A DNA stretch of 64,000 nt. It comes from Semisulcospira habei. Lineage: Eukaryota; Mollusca; Gastropoda; Semisulcospiridae. Below the pieces are notes generated by a model. The model saw only the letters and a program-made list of their open reading frames with translations, had not been told where the DNA came from and did no database searches. The first letter of the stretch is position 1. Each line of letters begins with the position of its first letter. Where the stretch lies: contig BTPG01000006.1 of the NCBI GenBank assembly GCA_036245525.1, forward strand, positions 73,396,189 through 73,460,188, given 5' to 3'. Of this stretch, positions 1 through 11,034 are shown in pieces. The position numbers were made by a program, and so were the translations under genes.

Positions 1-981
1 CGGCACTGGGTGTTTGCAGAAAGTGCTGAGTGTGACCAAAACGGTGTTGCTGCAAACATGTCAAATGCAACCAGGTAAACCATTGACATTTTGAATCAGA
101 TATATACATAATTACTGCAGTACCCCCAGCCCCCTACGAACAAAAACTGGTAATACAGTAAAAGCGACACTTCAGTTGCACAATCCGAAAAACCTGTTCG
201 TGGAAGACTGTTCTTCGAATCGCGAGGCAGTTTTGCGTACGAGGATTGAAATCTGGCGCCATTTTTTAAAAAAGTCATAGTGCATGCATGTGTCAAGTTA
301 CTTTTCGATCACAATCACACATGTAAAAAAAAAGACACAAAATCACGTGACAGATTGACCTTGTAATGGTGTTATTGAACGAATTCCTTTCATTGAAGAA
401 GAAAGCTTTTGTTAAAATCGTGGGGTTCTATTATCCTTTACTACAAGACTGAGCAGAAGACACCGACCGAGCCACGGCCGAAGCAGACGCCTCAGTTTTC
501 TGGGCCAAACGGGTCAGTATTGGCTGACTGTGCAATTGTATTGGATTGGGAGCATCTCTCAGTTAAATAACTGCACTGAACAAGTACATTTGGGCGTGCT
601 CTTAACTACGAAATATTGAATAAAGCTGTATCTCTGCAAACGGAAAAAAAATGGCCAGCGGGGACGAAAGACGCTACCAAGGGAAAGGGAAACAACTCAG
701 TTCATCAGTGTCACTGCGCAGCTGACCAATCAGCGATCATCAAGTTGATCTCAAAACACTCGCTTCCGTGTGAACACACAGGCCCAGTGCGTCGCAGAAA
801 CACAACATGAAGTAAATCTCGGAAAATGGTGACATCCTATTTTGATATTTTTTTCTGACTTTTGAATGAAAGATAATGCAGAAACAACCCTCAGAAAAAA
901 TGGGTGCCTGACTTGGTCACCCAGAATTTTACACACACCCATTTTCCATAAGGAAAGTCACCCATTTCAGGGGTTTTGTGT

Positions 982-1038
<57 letters not shown>

Positions 1039-1058
1039 CACACACGTACGCACGCACG

Positions 1059-1144
<86 letters not shown>

Positions 1145-1150
1145 GAGACA
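1..1150. repeat. Dispersed ~1.1-kb repeat, left copy (DR1-L)
   Basis: Base-by-base similarity to 8,038-9,085 in the same orientation, with small indels. Landmarks shared by both copies are the 'GTCAAATGCAACCA' block, the 'CGAAAAACCTGTTCGTGGAAG' region and the common ending in a (CA)n tract, after which the copies diverge. On the minus strand both copies keep a similar short reading frame that, in the right copy, forms the start of exon 1 of the tyrosine-recombinase-like gene. The left copy may therefore be the 5' part of another such gene lying before the window. Its left end is cut by the window edge. Confidence 0.85.
984..1142. repeat. (CA)n microsatellite
   Basis: About 160 bp of CA repeat with a few ACAA and ACGC interruptions, ending the left DR1 copy. 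Reading frames through it are simple-sequence artefacts. Confidence 0.97.
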
Positions 1151-1702
1151 AAAGCCTCAGAGTGGGTTACCTATCATTTTATGTGAAAATGGGTTTCCAT
1201 ATTTCTATTTATTCTAGGGCTCTGAAATTGATGCGAATGTTTAGAACTCACCTTATAACTAAGCTCTATAACTTAAAATAAAATAGACATTTTCTAGAAA
1301 CAGAGCCACTAGATGCAGAAAAAATGGGTTTCTACCAATAAAGTGGGTGCCTCTCACACAAAAACTGGCATTACAGTCAAAATGGGTGTCTTCACAACAT
1401 TAGGCGTCTGTAATAAAGTCAAGTTCATGGAATACTTCTTTTTCTTTTTGTTTTGTTTTTTCAACTTAATGTGTATGTATGCATTAACATTTTTAACATT
1501 GTATGGTGCAAAATTGAATGAACACTGGCCCGTAACCTTTCGATTATGATTTTTTACAGAGGAAATCTTTTAAACATTGCTACGTTTTGTCCTTCTGAAG
1601 CAAAACAGTTTATCATGGCATTTATGTGAGAATTCTGGAAATTAAAGGACTTTTTTATGTACTCTGGAGATTGAGACAAACAGCAACAGAGCATTTTCAA
1701 TA
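1151..1702. other. Non-coding interval
   Basis: A/T-rich sequence with a recurrent 'AAATGGGT' word near 1,187, 1,322 and 1,380. No gene, domain or RNA was recognised. Confidence 0.5.
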
Positions 1703-1928
1703 TTAACCCTTATCATTCGGAATACACCAGTGTGTGCAACAAGTGTGACTAAAATAGTCCAAGGGTAGTGCCAGAATAGCTTGGCGCCTCAAGGCGCCAA
1801 GCTATTGTGGCACCACCCTTGAACTAAAGCCATTGGTCTATGTCCTCATCTGTAAGTTCTGTAATGTAGCTTGCATATATGGCAGTGTACAAATTTGAAG
1901 CTTTTAACCTCAGTATGATGCGGGTTAA
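1703..1928. mobile_element. TTAA-flanked MITE copy 1
   Basis: Starts TTAACCC (1,703) and ends GGGTTAA (1,928), with imperfect terminal inverted repeats. The centre (about 1,758-1,828) is a long imperfect palindrome built on 'GCCAGAATAGCTTGGCGCC'. TTAA at both ends with CCC...GGG termini is the pattern known for piggyBac-type targets. The assignment to that superfamily is inference, since no transposase is present. Confidence 0.7.
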
Positions 1929-1982
1929 AAAGTGTGGAAAAATATGAAAGATAGAAAAAGACCCAGAAGAAGAAGCTAATAC

Positions 1983-2197
1983 TTAACATATTTTACCCCA
2001 GACACACCACAGCAAAATAAAGACCCACCATGATAGTTCAAGGGTGATGCCAGAATAGCTTGGCGCCTATGGGCGCCAAGCTATTCTGGCATCACCCTTG
2101 AACTATCGTGGTCGATCTGTGTCCTGCCCTGCCACGCAGTCTTCAGAAGACGACGTCAACATTTTGGGGATTCTGGTCTTGGGGTAGAACGAGTTAA
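1983..2197. mobile_element. TTAA-flanked MITE copy 2
   Basis: Same central palindrome as copy 1 (about 2,036-2,104; arms 'TTCAAGGGTGATGCCAGAAT' and its complement, nearly perfect). Outer ends are TTAAC...ACCCC and GGGGT...GTTAA. It lies 54 bp from copy 1, so two copies of one family sit side by side. Confidence 0.7.
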
Positions 2198-2480
2198 AAT
2201 GACAGAACAGAACACTGACATTAATTAATTAACTGACAACATAAGAAATCACTTGAAACTTCAGCCTTTATTAATCACATCAAAGGTGCATGCATATAAA
2301 AACACAGTAATTGTTTGTAAACACTTCAAATCAAACAATCAAGAGCAGTCAAACCTTTTTCTGGCAACTTTGTGATGAGGAAAACTAGTTCTTGCCCAAG
2401 TTCGACACGTAAAGGGTTTCCGAGACTTATGTGCCTCTATTTATAAAATGGAGAGAGAAATATAATACTGAGTTCTAGCA
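2198..2480. other. Non-coding interval
   Basis: No coding or RNA signal recognised. Confidence 0.5.
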
Positions 2481-2489
2481 AGTGCGACA

Positions 2490-3190
2490 ATAAAGTTTAG
2501 CCGAGTTGGTATCCTCGTCCAGTGCCTAGGTTAAATGCACCAGCGGTGCCAATGTTGCTATTTTGGCACCAGACCGGTCGCTCGGTCTAGAGCGTGTGCT
2601 TTCTGCACCTGTAATGGGCAACCTCGGAGAAAGAATTACATGACCGTCGTTTGATTGCTGCAAAATAACATGAATAAAGAATAAACCCTTTCCCATATAT
2701 GCAATCCTGCATCCATCCTTATGCTAGCACCACAAAACATTACGTGATTTGTCAGATTTCAAAAATAGCTTTTTAAAATCCTCAATGGAGGTGATTTTTG
2801 CGACATCTGCGTCGTTTGCAGCAGAAAGCACCGTCAAAGTTGAAGTTCGAGAAATGAGCGCATTACATGTACAATAGACTTGATTCAGTGGTTTGGGGCA
2901 TGACACAAGCCTCCACCATCTCAACACAAAACTGGCGTGTTCGGGGAGGTAAAAGGCGCAGCTACAAGTTAAAACTGCAAACGAACCTTTTTCTCGACTG
3001 CGATCACAATCTTCCGCGTGAACGTACGAGACCACACTACAAGTGCAGAAGCCAACCTGAGCGCGCAGTTCTGGTGCACATGACCGGTTTCGAGCGACCG
3101 GTCAGGTGCGAAAATAGCAACAATGGCGCCGCTGGTGAGTTTAACCTAGGTAGAGGGCGAGGTATACCAACTCAGCTAAGGTTTATGCTT
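2490..3190. mobile_element. Non-autonomous element with ~100-bp inverted terminal repeats
   Basis: The stretch 2,497-2,600 is the imperfect reverse complement of about 3,078-3,182. Both arms contain 'GCGACCGGTC', 'AAAATAGCAACA', 'CCGCTGGTG' and 'TTTAACCTAGG' when read in the same sense. The spacer is about 480 bp without a recognisable product. Similarity fades outside the arms and no clear target duplication was found, so the exact ends are uncertain. Confidence 0.7.
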
Positions 3191-3261
3191 CCTGTGACTT
3201 TTGAAACAATGCACAGTATGCAAGGTGTACTTTATAGTAACAGGAAAAAAAAAGTTACAGT

Positions 3262-3385
3262 CATTTCCAAAATGATCCAGGCGTACATCATATAAAAACA
3301 AGCTATACACACTGAAATAATAACACTCTTGTAATAAATCTTTATCATGTTGACAATGGTTTTCTTATCTTATTATTGTCTTTCG
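3262..3385. repeat. Single diverged monomer of the 154-bp tandem repeat
   Basis: Shares 'AAAATGATCCAGGCG', 'AATAAATCTTTAT' and 'TTATTATTGTCTTTCG' in the same order as the array at 4,270-5,150. Confidence 0.6.
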
Positions 3386-3560
3386 TTCCGATTGGTTGTA
3401 CATTGCTGAACGTCCCGACTTTTTCAGGACATGCCAGCACTGATAATGAAGGGGAAAAAATAAAATAAAATAATGAACAGAATATTGAATGTATGTCGCC
3501 AGCTGGTCTAATACGCTAAATAAACCTAAGACCATTTAGCAACACACATCCAAAATCAAG
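3386..3560. repeat. Dispersed repeat R2, copy 1 (left part)
   Basis: Matches 58,930-59,120 ('CATTGAATGTATGTCGCCAG', 'GACCATTTAGCAACACACATC'). It is cut at about 3,560 by a poly-purine tract and a Penelope fragment and resumes at about 3,896 ('TACAGGCAGTGCAGACAGTAG'), as in the uninterrupted copy at 59,120. Confidence 0.75.
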
Positions 3561-3689
3561 AGAGATACACCACAACCCCTGACCCCCTCCCCCAACCCCC
3601 CCCCCCCAAAAAAAAAAAAAAATAAATAAAATAAAATAAAATAAAATAAAATAAAAAATAAATAAATAAATAAATTTAAAAAAAATATA

Positions 3690-3897
3690 TATTGAGACCC
3701 AAAAGGTCACTGCCAATCATGCAAAATGCAAAGAAGTACCCAATGGAGAAGAAACACGCTTAGAAAAGATGGTTACAACACAATTTATTAATATTTCGGG
3801 TAAATCTGCCTTGTCAAAACAGACAAACAAACAAACAGAGAGAACAGTCTCTACTTATCTTTGTTCACAGAAGGAATATGCCCCATTTCTTTTCAAG
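3690..3897 (-). mobile_element. Penelope-like 3'-end fragment, 5' truncated
   Basis: Reverse-oriented end of the same family as the element at 38,517-45,011. It shows the 44-bp outer tail ('CACTGCCAATCATGCAAAAT'), then 'GAAGTACCCAATGGAG' and 'TTTATTAATATTTCGGGTAA'. It interrupts repeat R2. The words CAAGAGA and TACA on both sides suggest a short target duplication. There is no coding part. The segment 3,597-3,685 between R2 and this fragment is C then A/T-rich simple sequence. Confidence 0.75.
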
Positions 3898-3945
3898 AGA
3901 TACAGGCAGTGCAGACAGTAGGGAGAGCTTAAAAAAGAAAAATAC

Positions 3946-4095
3946 AAGTTAATGGACCAAGGTTAGACAGAAACACATGCCCCAGAATCCTTTTGGGCTG
4001 ACCAGGGTGACGCTAGGAACTAAAAAGTAGTTAACCTCACCCAAGTCCCTCAGGGCAGACCCGGGTGAGGGCCACTGTTTAGTTGCAAAGTAAGG
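3946..4095. other. Continuation of repeat-rich non-coding DNA
   Basis: Contains 'CCTTTTGGGCTGACCAGGGTG' and a second similar word near 4,050. Nothing coding was recognised. Confidence 0.4.
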
Positions 4096-4281
4096 TTAAT
4101 GTTACACACAGAAGTACCCAATGGAGAAAAAAACACACTTAGAAAAGACGGGTACAACACAAATAAATAAATTGTGTTGTACCGATCTTTTCTAAGCGTG
4201 TTTCTTTCTCCGTTGGGTACTTCTTTGCATTTTACATGCTTGGCAGTCACCTCTTTGGTCTGGATTGTTTAATGTTACACA
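4096..4281. mobile_element. Miniature head-to-head Penelope insertion with 13-bp target duplication
   Basis: The target duplication TTAATGTTACACA is at 4,096-4,108 and 4,269-4,281. Between them lie two Penelope 3' ends in opposite orientation: about 50 bp from 'GAAGTACCCAATGGAG' and, after a short AT-rich joint near 4,170, the complementary sequence ending 'CGTTGGGTACTTCTTTGC' plus the 44-bp outer tail. It is the same arrangement as the 6.5-kb dimer at 38.5-45 kb but only about 160 bp long, inserted in a monomer of the 154-bp repeat. Confidence 0.85.
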
Positions 4282-5150
4282 GCATACAAAATGACCCAGG
4301 TGTACATCAGACAAAAACAGAGCTATACACGCTAAAAACAACCGAATAATAACGTTCTTGTAATAAATCTTTATGTTGACAATGTTTGTTTCTTTTTATC
4401 TTATTATTGTCTTTTGTCCCCAACTGCTGTTCCATTTACAGAGTTTTAAATGTTATACAGTATACAAAATAATCCAGGCGGACCAACCCCATTGTAGCAC
4501 TCTTGTAATAAATCTTTATGTTGACAATGGTTTTCTTACCCCTTATTATTGTCTTTCGTCCCCAACCGTTGTTCCATTTGCAGTTCCATTTTCAAAGTTT
4601 TAAATGTTATACAGTATACAAAATGATCCAGGCGGACCAACCCCATAGTGGCACTCTTGTAATAAATCTTTATGTTGACAATGGTTTTCTTACCCCTTAT
4701 TATTGTCTCTCGTCCCCAACCGTTGTTCCATTTGCAGTTCCATTTTCAAAGTTTTAAATGTTATACAGTATACAAAATGATCCAGGCGGACCAACCCCAT
4801 AGTAGCACTCTTGTAATAAATCTTTATGTTGACAATGGTTTTCTTACCCCTTATTATTGTCTCTCGTCTCCAACCGTTGTTCCATTTGCAGTGCCATTTT
4901 CAAAGTTTTAAATGCTATACAGTATACAAAATGATGCAGGTGGACCAACCCTATAATAACAATCTGGTAATAAATCTTTACGTTGTCAATGGTTTTCTTA
5001 TCTTATTATTGTCTTTCGTCCCCAGCCGGCTGTTTCCTTTTGCAATTATACAGTATACAAAATGATCCAGGTGTCCATCAGATAAAAACAAGCTATACAT
5101 GCTGAAACCAACCCAATAATAATTAACACTCTTGTAATAAATCTGTATAA
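4270..5150. repeat. Tandem repeat, 154-bp period, about five units
   Basis: The word 'ATGTTGACAATGGTTTTCTT' recurs at 4,518, 4,672 and 4,826, exactly 154 bp apart, with diverged units on both sides (4,373 and about 4,980). Each unit also carries 'CAGTATACAAAATGATCCAGG' and an AATAAA. Frames that stay open across units are a consequence of the repeat and do not look like a gene. Confidence 0.9.
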
Positions 5151-5164
5151 AAACGAAAATGCCG

Positions 5165-8129
5165 TGAGTGTCGGAGGATCTCAATTCATTTCTTTTGTAA
5201 CTTTTTCAGTCTGTTGCAGATGTAATCCTTAATGTTTGTCCAGCGCCTATGTCTAAGTGTGGGCTCTTCTGCGATTGCCTGCTGTATCTCGGCCTTTCCA
5301 GGAAGTTTGTTCACGATGAGGTGAAACGAGTTTGAACAGCTTTCTCTTCAGCTTTCCCCCATGGTTTCCTTGTAAATCTAGCTTTCTTTCGAACAGGAGC
5401 TGACGCAGTACTGTCATCATCAAAACTATCTAGATTGTCATCAGGCTCTGGACGTCTTTTCTCTGTCGTGCTCATTGATTCCTGTTTTGTTGACTTGCTA
5501 CTTGCTTTATTCACAGGTGCTGTTCCCCCCGAGATCTCTCTGCCAGTTTCTGATGTGTCTTCATTGTCAAAGTCAATCTCTTCATCATCGCCCAGTTCAG
5601 CTCTAATGCAACTCTCAAAATCTGTCATCCCTTTTGTTAACTGAGGCCACTTTTGCCTTTTAAAGGACGTCTTGAGGTTGGCGGTAGATATGGCGATGTA
5701 TCCAAATATCATGACCAAGGAAGTCTGCCAGCTGATCCTGGTCTAACTCTAAGATGGCCATGGACTGAGCCAAAGTTGCAACCTGCTTCCGTAACTGAGT
5801 AAATGTGAACATGGCTGGGTTTGACACTTGTGCTTGTAGCGCATGTTCCTTCAGAACATCATGGCCTCTGTAAGGCCTCTGACCAGAAGGTGTGGCAAAG
5901 ATGTACTGGGCACCAGCGAGAGCTGGCACTGATTGCCTCATTTGAAGGATTCTGTCCACAGTTGTCATCATCTTCTTCGTCAGCAAAATGGGAACACTCC
6001 TAATAAACTTGCCTCTAATTTCCACTCGCTGAAAATGATTCACCTTTTCTTCTCAACCTCTGTGAGACCTTTCAAAATATCTTGATTGGTGATCGATCCA
6101 ATATTAGCATTCTGGAAGTCTGATACCTTCGTTGTCTGAACTTCACCCCCTCGTTTTCGGTTGAAAAGTGATACAGCGCAAAGAGTTGCTTTAACCACTG
6201 TCGGATAATCTTCCAAAACCATCTTTGTCTCAAGAAGCTGTTGGACCTTCCTCACATCTTCACATGATGGGATCAGCTTGGGTTTGTTCATTGTCATTTT
6301 TCCGACCGACTGGGCCGCTGTAGCTGACACACAGTCGTACCAGTCCCTGTTGAAGACAGAGTCAAACCGCTGCGTCTCAGAGAGCTCCTGTCGCCACCTG
6401 TCATCTGAACCATGCCCAAGCTGTTTGGATGCCTGCGACTGTGAACATTTTTTTCAAAGCATGGCCTATGCGCATTGCAAGATTGCCTTTTTTGAACTGA
6501 TGTGTGTCCTCATCAAATTCTGCTAGCTCTTTTACAGCCAGTACAACATGATCAAAGCTAGCTGAATTGATCACAGCATTTAAACTTGCGATTTTCATTT
6601 CTTACCTCATTCTAGGAATCGTTAATAGTCTCCCTAACTCCCGCATCCTGCAGCTGATTTGTCCAGCCGTGTGTTTTTCAAACCTTATGATAGAAGGAAA
6701 AGTCAATGTCTAAGGGTATTGGAAGCATTAGCCTCCCACGTCGTGCCGCCTCACCTCTCTTAGCGAACTGAAACCCTCCTGGTTTCTGACAGCAACGTTT
6801 TGAGTGTACAGAGATCAGCTTTTTTTGACAGAGCCCTTTGCAATGGCTACAGGTGAGAAGGTCGTCTACCTTACTAGTTTTGGTGCGATACTTAGGAATC
6901 AAACATCCTGATTTCTTTTCAAGAACGGCAACATTATGCATGTAATCACCCTCATCTTGTAGTCTGATCCCATTTCAAGACAAGCTTGCTACACAATTTG
7001 CATGCATGTTTCTTGTTCCATTTGTACTTTCCTTTCCCTCTCTGCGACACGTGCACACCCGTTTCTTCGGTAAGCGCTCTTTCCCCGCCCCCAACGTCGT
7101 GTTCCTTCTGCCTATCCACATTGTCATTGCCAGCCCCTAATTCACCCCCTAATGCACACTGCACCTTGCTGGTACTTGCTTCACTGACATCTGCCCACCC
7201 TGTACCTGCCACTTTGAAATCTAACATATTTAACATATTCAATACAATACTGTCTGTGTCAGAGATTCCTGAGATTGATGGCAACACACCATCTAAATCC
7301 TGTGAGCTCGAGCCAGGAACAAACTCCTCGTCATCACTGTCCTTGTATTGCGATGCCCTTGCACTTTCAGTCTCAGGTCCATCCCAGGCTCCATTTGCCA
7401 ACTGTAAAATGAAAGAAAAAAAGCTGCATTAGGACAGAAACAGCCCAATTTTGGTTTAAGGGGCCTTGCACAAGAATAAAAAGAGTATTCCCGTGTATGA
7501 CCGATTTACATATGTGTGACCTCGGTGACGAGGGCTGGCTTCTGCAGCACCAAGATCCATGTTTTCTGAAAATGTAAGCAGTTTTCACACATCTGTCAAC
7601 CCTGCGTGACCCTTTGAGAGAGGTCACTCAAACTGGTATGTTTACAAAGGTCTTGCCACAAAGTATCCTTGGGCCAAGCTTGAAGAATGTGGCTTGAATT
7701 GTCTCCGAGAAAATGCCAGCGTTAATGTTTACCATGGCCGACGGACGGACGACCAGTGGCCCAGAACATAAACTCACTTTTGCTTCACACACGAGCCAAT
7801 AAAAGGAAGATGATCATAGAATCGCTTACCAGTTTGTAATTGGGGGCATTCCGCTGCCGTCTCTGCACCCTCCTACCAGACGCACCCTCTCCGGCAGAGG
7901 CCGCTGGGCAATGCTGCTGCAGCTGACTAATTTTGCCATGGGCCTTGGTCATGTGCCAGGAAGGGGCGTTCTTGTCCACTTCCATACATCCCGATGGGTT
8001 TGGACATCCTGCTGCCATCTGGCACTGGGTGTGTGCCATCTGGCGCTGGGTGTGTGCAGAAAGTGCCGAGTGTGGCCAAAACAGTGCTGCAAAAAACATG
8101 TCAAATGCAACCATGTAAACCGTTGACAT
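5165..8129 (-). pseudogene. Tyrosine-recombinase-like (Crypton-like) gene, frameshifted
   Basis: Minus-strand gene seen in pieces. Exon 1 lies in about 8,129-7,832 and ends with a donor (CTG|GTAAGC). The intron ends with an acceptor (TTTTACAG|TTGG) at 7,402. Downstream pieces are 7,401-6,952 (acidic, then a CxxC motif), 6,941-6,678 (two Cys pairs, 'CSHCKGLCQKK'), 6,660-6,401 ('MRIGHALKKM'), 6,400-6,040, 6,043-5,660 and 5,718-5,190. Recombinase signs are an Arg box ('NRKRGGEV'), a beta-hairpin Lys region ('RGKFIRSVPILL'), 'TQLRKQVATLA' in place of HxxR, then 'FLGHD' and 'HIYRQP' with the candidate nucleophile Tyr. The C-terminal part has a basic linker and a Myb/SANT-like segment ('KPWGKAEEKAV', 'RRWTNIKDYICNRL'). 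At least four frameshifts and one stop separate the pieces, so it looks dead. DNA strand exchange is the family's expected role; its assignment rests on motifs only. Confidence 0.7.
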
Positions 8130-9014
8130 TTTGGATCACATTATAATACATAATTACTGCAGTACCCCCTGCCCCCTACGGACAATAACTGGTAATACAG
8201 TAAAAAGCGACACTTCAGTTGCACAATCCGAAAAACCTGTTCGTGGAAGTCTGTTTTTCGAATCGCGAGGCAATTTTGCATATGAGGATTGAAATACACA
8301 CTGAAATCTGGCGCCATTTTGTTTAAATATATAGCGCATGCATGTGTCAAGTTACTTTTCGATCACAATCACACATGTCAGAAAAAAGCAACACAATCGC
8401 GTGACAGATTGACCTTGTAATGGTGTTATTGAACGAATTCTTTTTATTGAAAAAGAAATCTTTTGTTAAAATCGTGGGGTTCTTTTATCTTTTACTACAA
8501 GACTGAGCAGCAGACGACGGCCGTAGCAGACGTCTCAGTTTTCTCGGCTAAACAGGTCCATATAGGCTACTGTGCAATTGTCTCGGATTGGAAGCATCTT
8601 AGTTAAATAACTGCGCTGAAAAAGTACACTTGGGCGTGCTCTTAACTAACAAATATTGTATAAAATTGTACCTCTGCAAATGAAACAACGGTTAGCGGGA
8701 CGAAAGACAATAGAAAGGGGAAGCAACTCAATTCATGTCACTGCGCAGCCGACCGATCATATATCAAGTTGATCCATAGAGAAGCTCGCTTCCGTGGTAA
8801 CACACAGGCCCAGTGCGTTGTAAACACACAACATGAGGTAAACCTGCGAAAATGGGACATCCTATTTGGATATTTTTTCTGACTTCTGAATGAAAGATAA
8901 TACAGAAACAACCCTCAGAAAAAAATGTGTGCCTGATTTGGTCACCCAGAATTTTTCACACACCCATTTTCCATAAGGATGGTAACGAAAGTCACCCATT
9001 TTATGGGTTTTGTG

Positions 9015-9085
<71 letters not shown>
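8038..9085. repeat. Dispersed ~1.1-kb repeat, right copy (DR1-R)
   Basis: Same-orientation copy of 1-1,150. It ends in a (CA)n tract at 9,017-9,084. On the minus strand it holds the start of exon 1 of the recombinase-like gene and everything upstream of it, so it probably contains that gene's 5' flank. A short local duplication ('GCACTGGGTGTGTGCCATCTGG') marks its inner edge near 8,015-8,050. Confidence 0.85.
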
Positions 9086-9087
<2 letters not shown>

Positions 9088-9124
9088 TCTGCAGGGTGGG
9101 GGGGGGGGGCGGTGTACAGAAAAA

Positions 9125-9660
9125 CCCTAGAGATCACACGAAAGTCTGCGAGAAAAGGTAAATTTTTAACTTTGCTTTGAACTGCGTAAGGGGGGAGGCA
9201 TTTCTCAGCTCAGTCGGTAAAGAATTCCAAATTAAAGGAGTAGTACATCTGAAAGAGCGTTCTCCGGCAGATTTGAGCTGGTACTTTGGAACTTTGAGAA
9301 GTTTCTCTCCCAATGAACGCAGAGGGCTGGTAAGTGATCAGACTGGAGGAAAAGTATGAGGGAAGACTGCCATCAAAGTGGCGGTATGAAGGGTCGCAAT
9401 ATTAAACTGTATGCGGGATTGAATTGGAAGCCAGGGGGTTACGTGGTCTTGTTTTCGCCTGCGCTTCACAAGCCTTGCGGCATTATTTTAAACTCGCTGA
9501 AGGCGGCTAATCTGCTCAGATGGAAGACCAAAAAGCAGAGAATTGCAGTAGTCAAGACGTCTCGTGACTAAAGCATTCACTAACTTTGCAGTGGCAGATT
9601 CTGAAGGACTGTGTCGGACAGATGCGATGCGTCTTAAAGAGTATGAAGCACCACGTCAGA
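9125..9660 (-). pseudogene. LINE ORF2 C-terminal fragment
   Basis: The minus strand reads, with frameshifts, the usual end of a non-LTR reverse transcriptase: 'RLDYCNSLLFGLP', 'LQRVQNNAARLV', then 'GERSFRCTTPLIWNSLP' and 'LRNASPLTQFKAKL'. This is the post-RT region of CR1/jockey-type elements. It is a different family from LINEs A to F. No RT catalytic region is present, so it is a 5'-truncated dead copy. Confidence 0.75.
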
Positions 9661-10289
9661 TTTCACCGACGTGATCCTGCATACTCATACATTCTACTAA
9701 TAGTAACAGGTGCGCGCGCACAAACACCCGGAGACACAGACACATTTGATCATGAATTTCAAAACATAAAGCCCATTTCAACAAGTAATTGTAATGTGAG
9801 GTAACAATTTAGTACATGTAATGCACACAAATGTGGTATTGACTGAATCATGATGGCTGAAGGAATGGGCATCTGTGAACCTTTTGTAATTTTGGCTTTT
9901 CATATATGTAAGAAAATATATTTTCATTTACTTGATAACATGTTTTCGTGGTGTAGCATGTTATGTTTTGTTTTTGCACTAACTTGCTAGCATGTTCATT
10001 ATTGTTGCAGACATCATGCTGCTTTTCATATTCACTGGAATTATTCCTCTTGGAAGGACACCAGAGCCTGATAAGGTGTACACCTTGTACACTTCCTGTA
10101 AGGCACAACTACTGAGGATGGACTCTTTTGCTGCATCTGACAAGTAAGTACAGGGAAAATGTTATAGTTAATATTAGAGTATTGTGGACTATGATTACAA
10201 AAGGGCAGAATATTATACAGCAAGCATGTTACTGTTCATTTTTCTGTGTTGCTCAGGGACCAGAGTAACTATCATTAACTGACTCAGTT
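9661..10289. other. Non-coding interval
   Basis: No gene, RNA or repeat could be assigned. Confidence 0.5.
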
Positions 10290-10602
10290 GAAACTTTCAA
10301 CACTATAAATAATCTGGTTCAGATGTCTTCCCAAGAGATGCACCCTGAGCACGCTGCCTCCATTGTGAGTAGATTTGTACACAACTGGTCAGCCTCAACG
10401 TCTGGCAGTTGTGCCAGGCATTGACACATAGTAGTGCATGGCTAGTTACTGGTGTAGCAAGTTGCATTGCATGTGTCTGCTGGGCAATCACAAATGATGT
10501 CAGACAGCAGTTCAGGGGCAGACACCTCTTGTGTGATCATAACAGGTGTAATGGCACCAGTTTCATTATCTTTCATGTACCCAAACTTTGTGGGATCTAG
10601 GT
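10290..10602 (-). pseudogene. Cys-rich C-terminal exon of a mobile-element-associated family
   Basis: The minus strand reads 'GYMKDNETGAITPVM', then 'CDCPADTCNATCYTSN', a stop, and 'PCTTMCQC' followed by 'ADQLCTN'. The spaced Cys residues resemble the Cys-rich tail that ends a large, functionally unassigned invertebrate protein family, the same family as the gene at 16,940-18,460. An AG lies just before the first recognisable codons (about 10,601), consistent with an acceptor. One in-frame stop indicates decay. It may be the last exon of the 16.9-18.5 kb gene, separated by later insertions; that link is inference. Confidence 0.5.
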
Positions 10603-10604
10603 GA

Positions 10605-11034
10605 GTCATGACACAAAACAAGAAAGTTCCTGGGAAGTTTAAAGACAAACTGAATGGAGTGCCGATAGTTGAGTACGTTGGACTGAGATAAAAAAATGTA
10701 TTCTATACTGCACCAAAAGGGAAGTCAGTCCAAAGCCAAAGGTATAAAAAAACAGCGATTAAAAAAAATCCGTCATGAACATTACAAGCAAGTATTAGAT
10801 GGAGAACTAATGCCTGATTATCCAAACAAGACACTGAGATCAAACAAACATAATCTAGAAATGATCCAAACACATAAGAAGTCACTTGCAGTAGGGGACA
10901 CAAAACGTGTGTTTCACACTAAGGAGAAGGCTTATGCACCTGGTCATTATGCACTTAAGTTATCTGAAGAAATAGCCGATGAATTGATCGATGAGTTAGT
11001 TACTGAAATGGTCCAAATGGTTAAAAATGAGTAA
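10605..11034 (+). pseudogene. Polinton-type DNA polymerase B, C-terminal tail
   Basis: The motifs 'KVPGKFKD', 'GVPIVEYVGLR', then after a small frameshift 'MYSILHQKG', 'AKGIKKQ', 'RHEHYKQVL', 'THKKSLAVGDTKR' and 'GHYALKL' are in the order found at the C-terminus of protein-primed family B polymerases of Polinton/Maverick elements. The exonuclease and polymerase catalytic blocks are missing, so only the tail survives. It converges with the integrase gene, whose 3' end overlaps its own. Confidence 0.65.

Noticed and set aside
866..1281. Long His/Thr and Val/Cys reading frames
   Set aside because: They are translations of the (CA)n tract in several frames at once.
4373..5065. Four similar short proteins in series
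   Set aside because: They are the 154-bp tandem repeat read in one frame with period not preserving a gene structure; no domain, no start context.
7785..7831. Continuation of recombinase exon 1 past 7,832
   Set aside because: A canonical donor (CTG|GTAAGC) lies there and a good acceptor at 7,402, so the extension is intronic.
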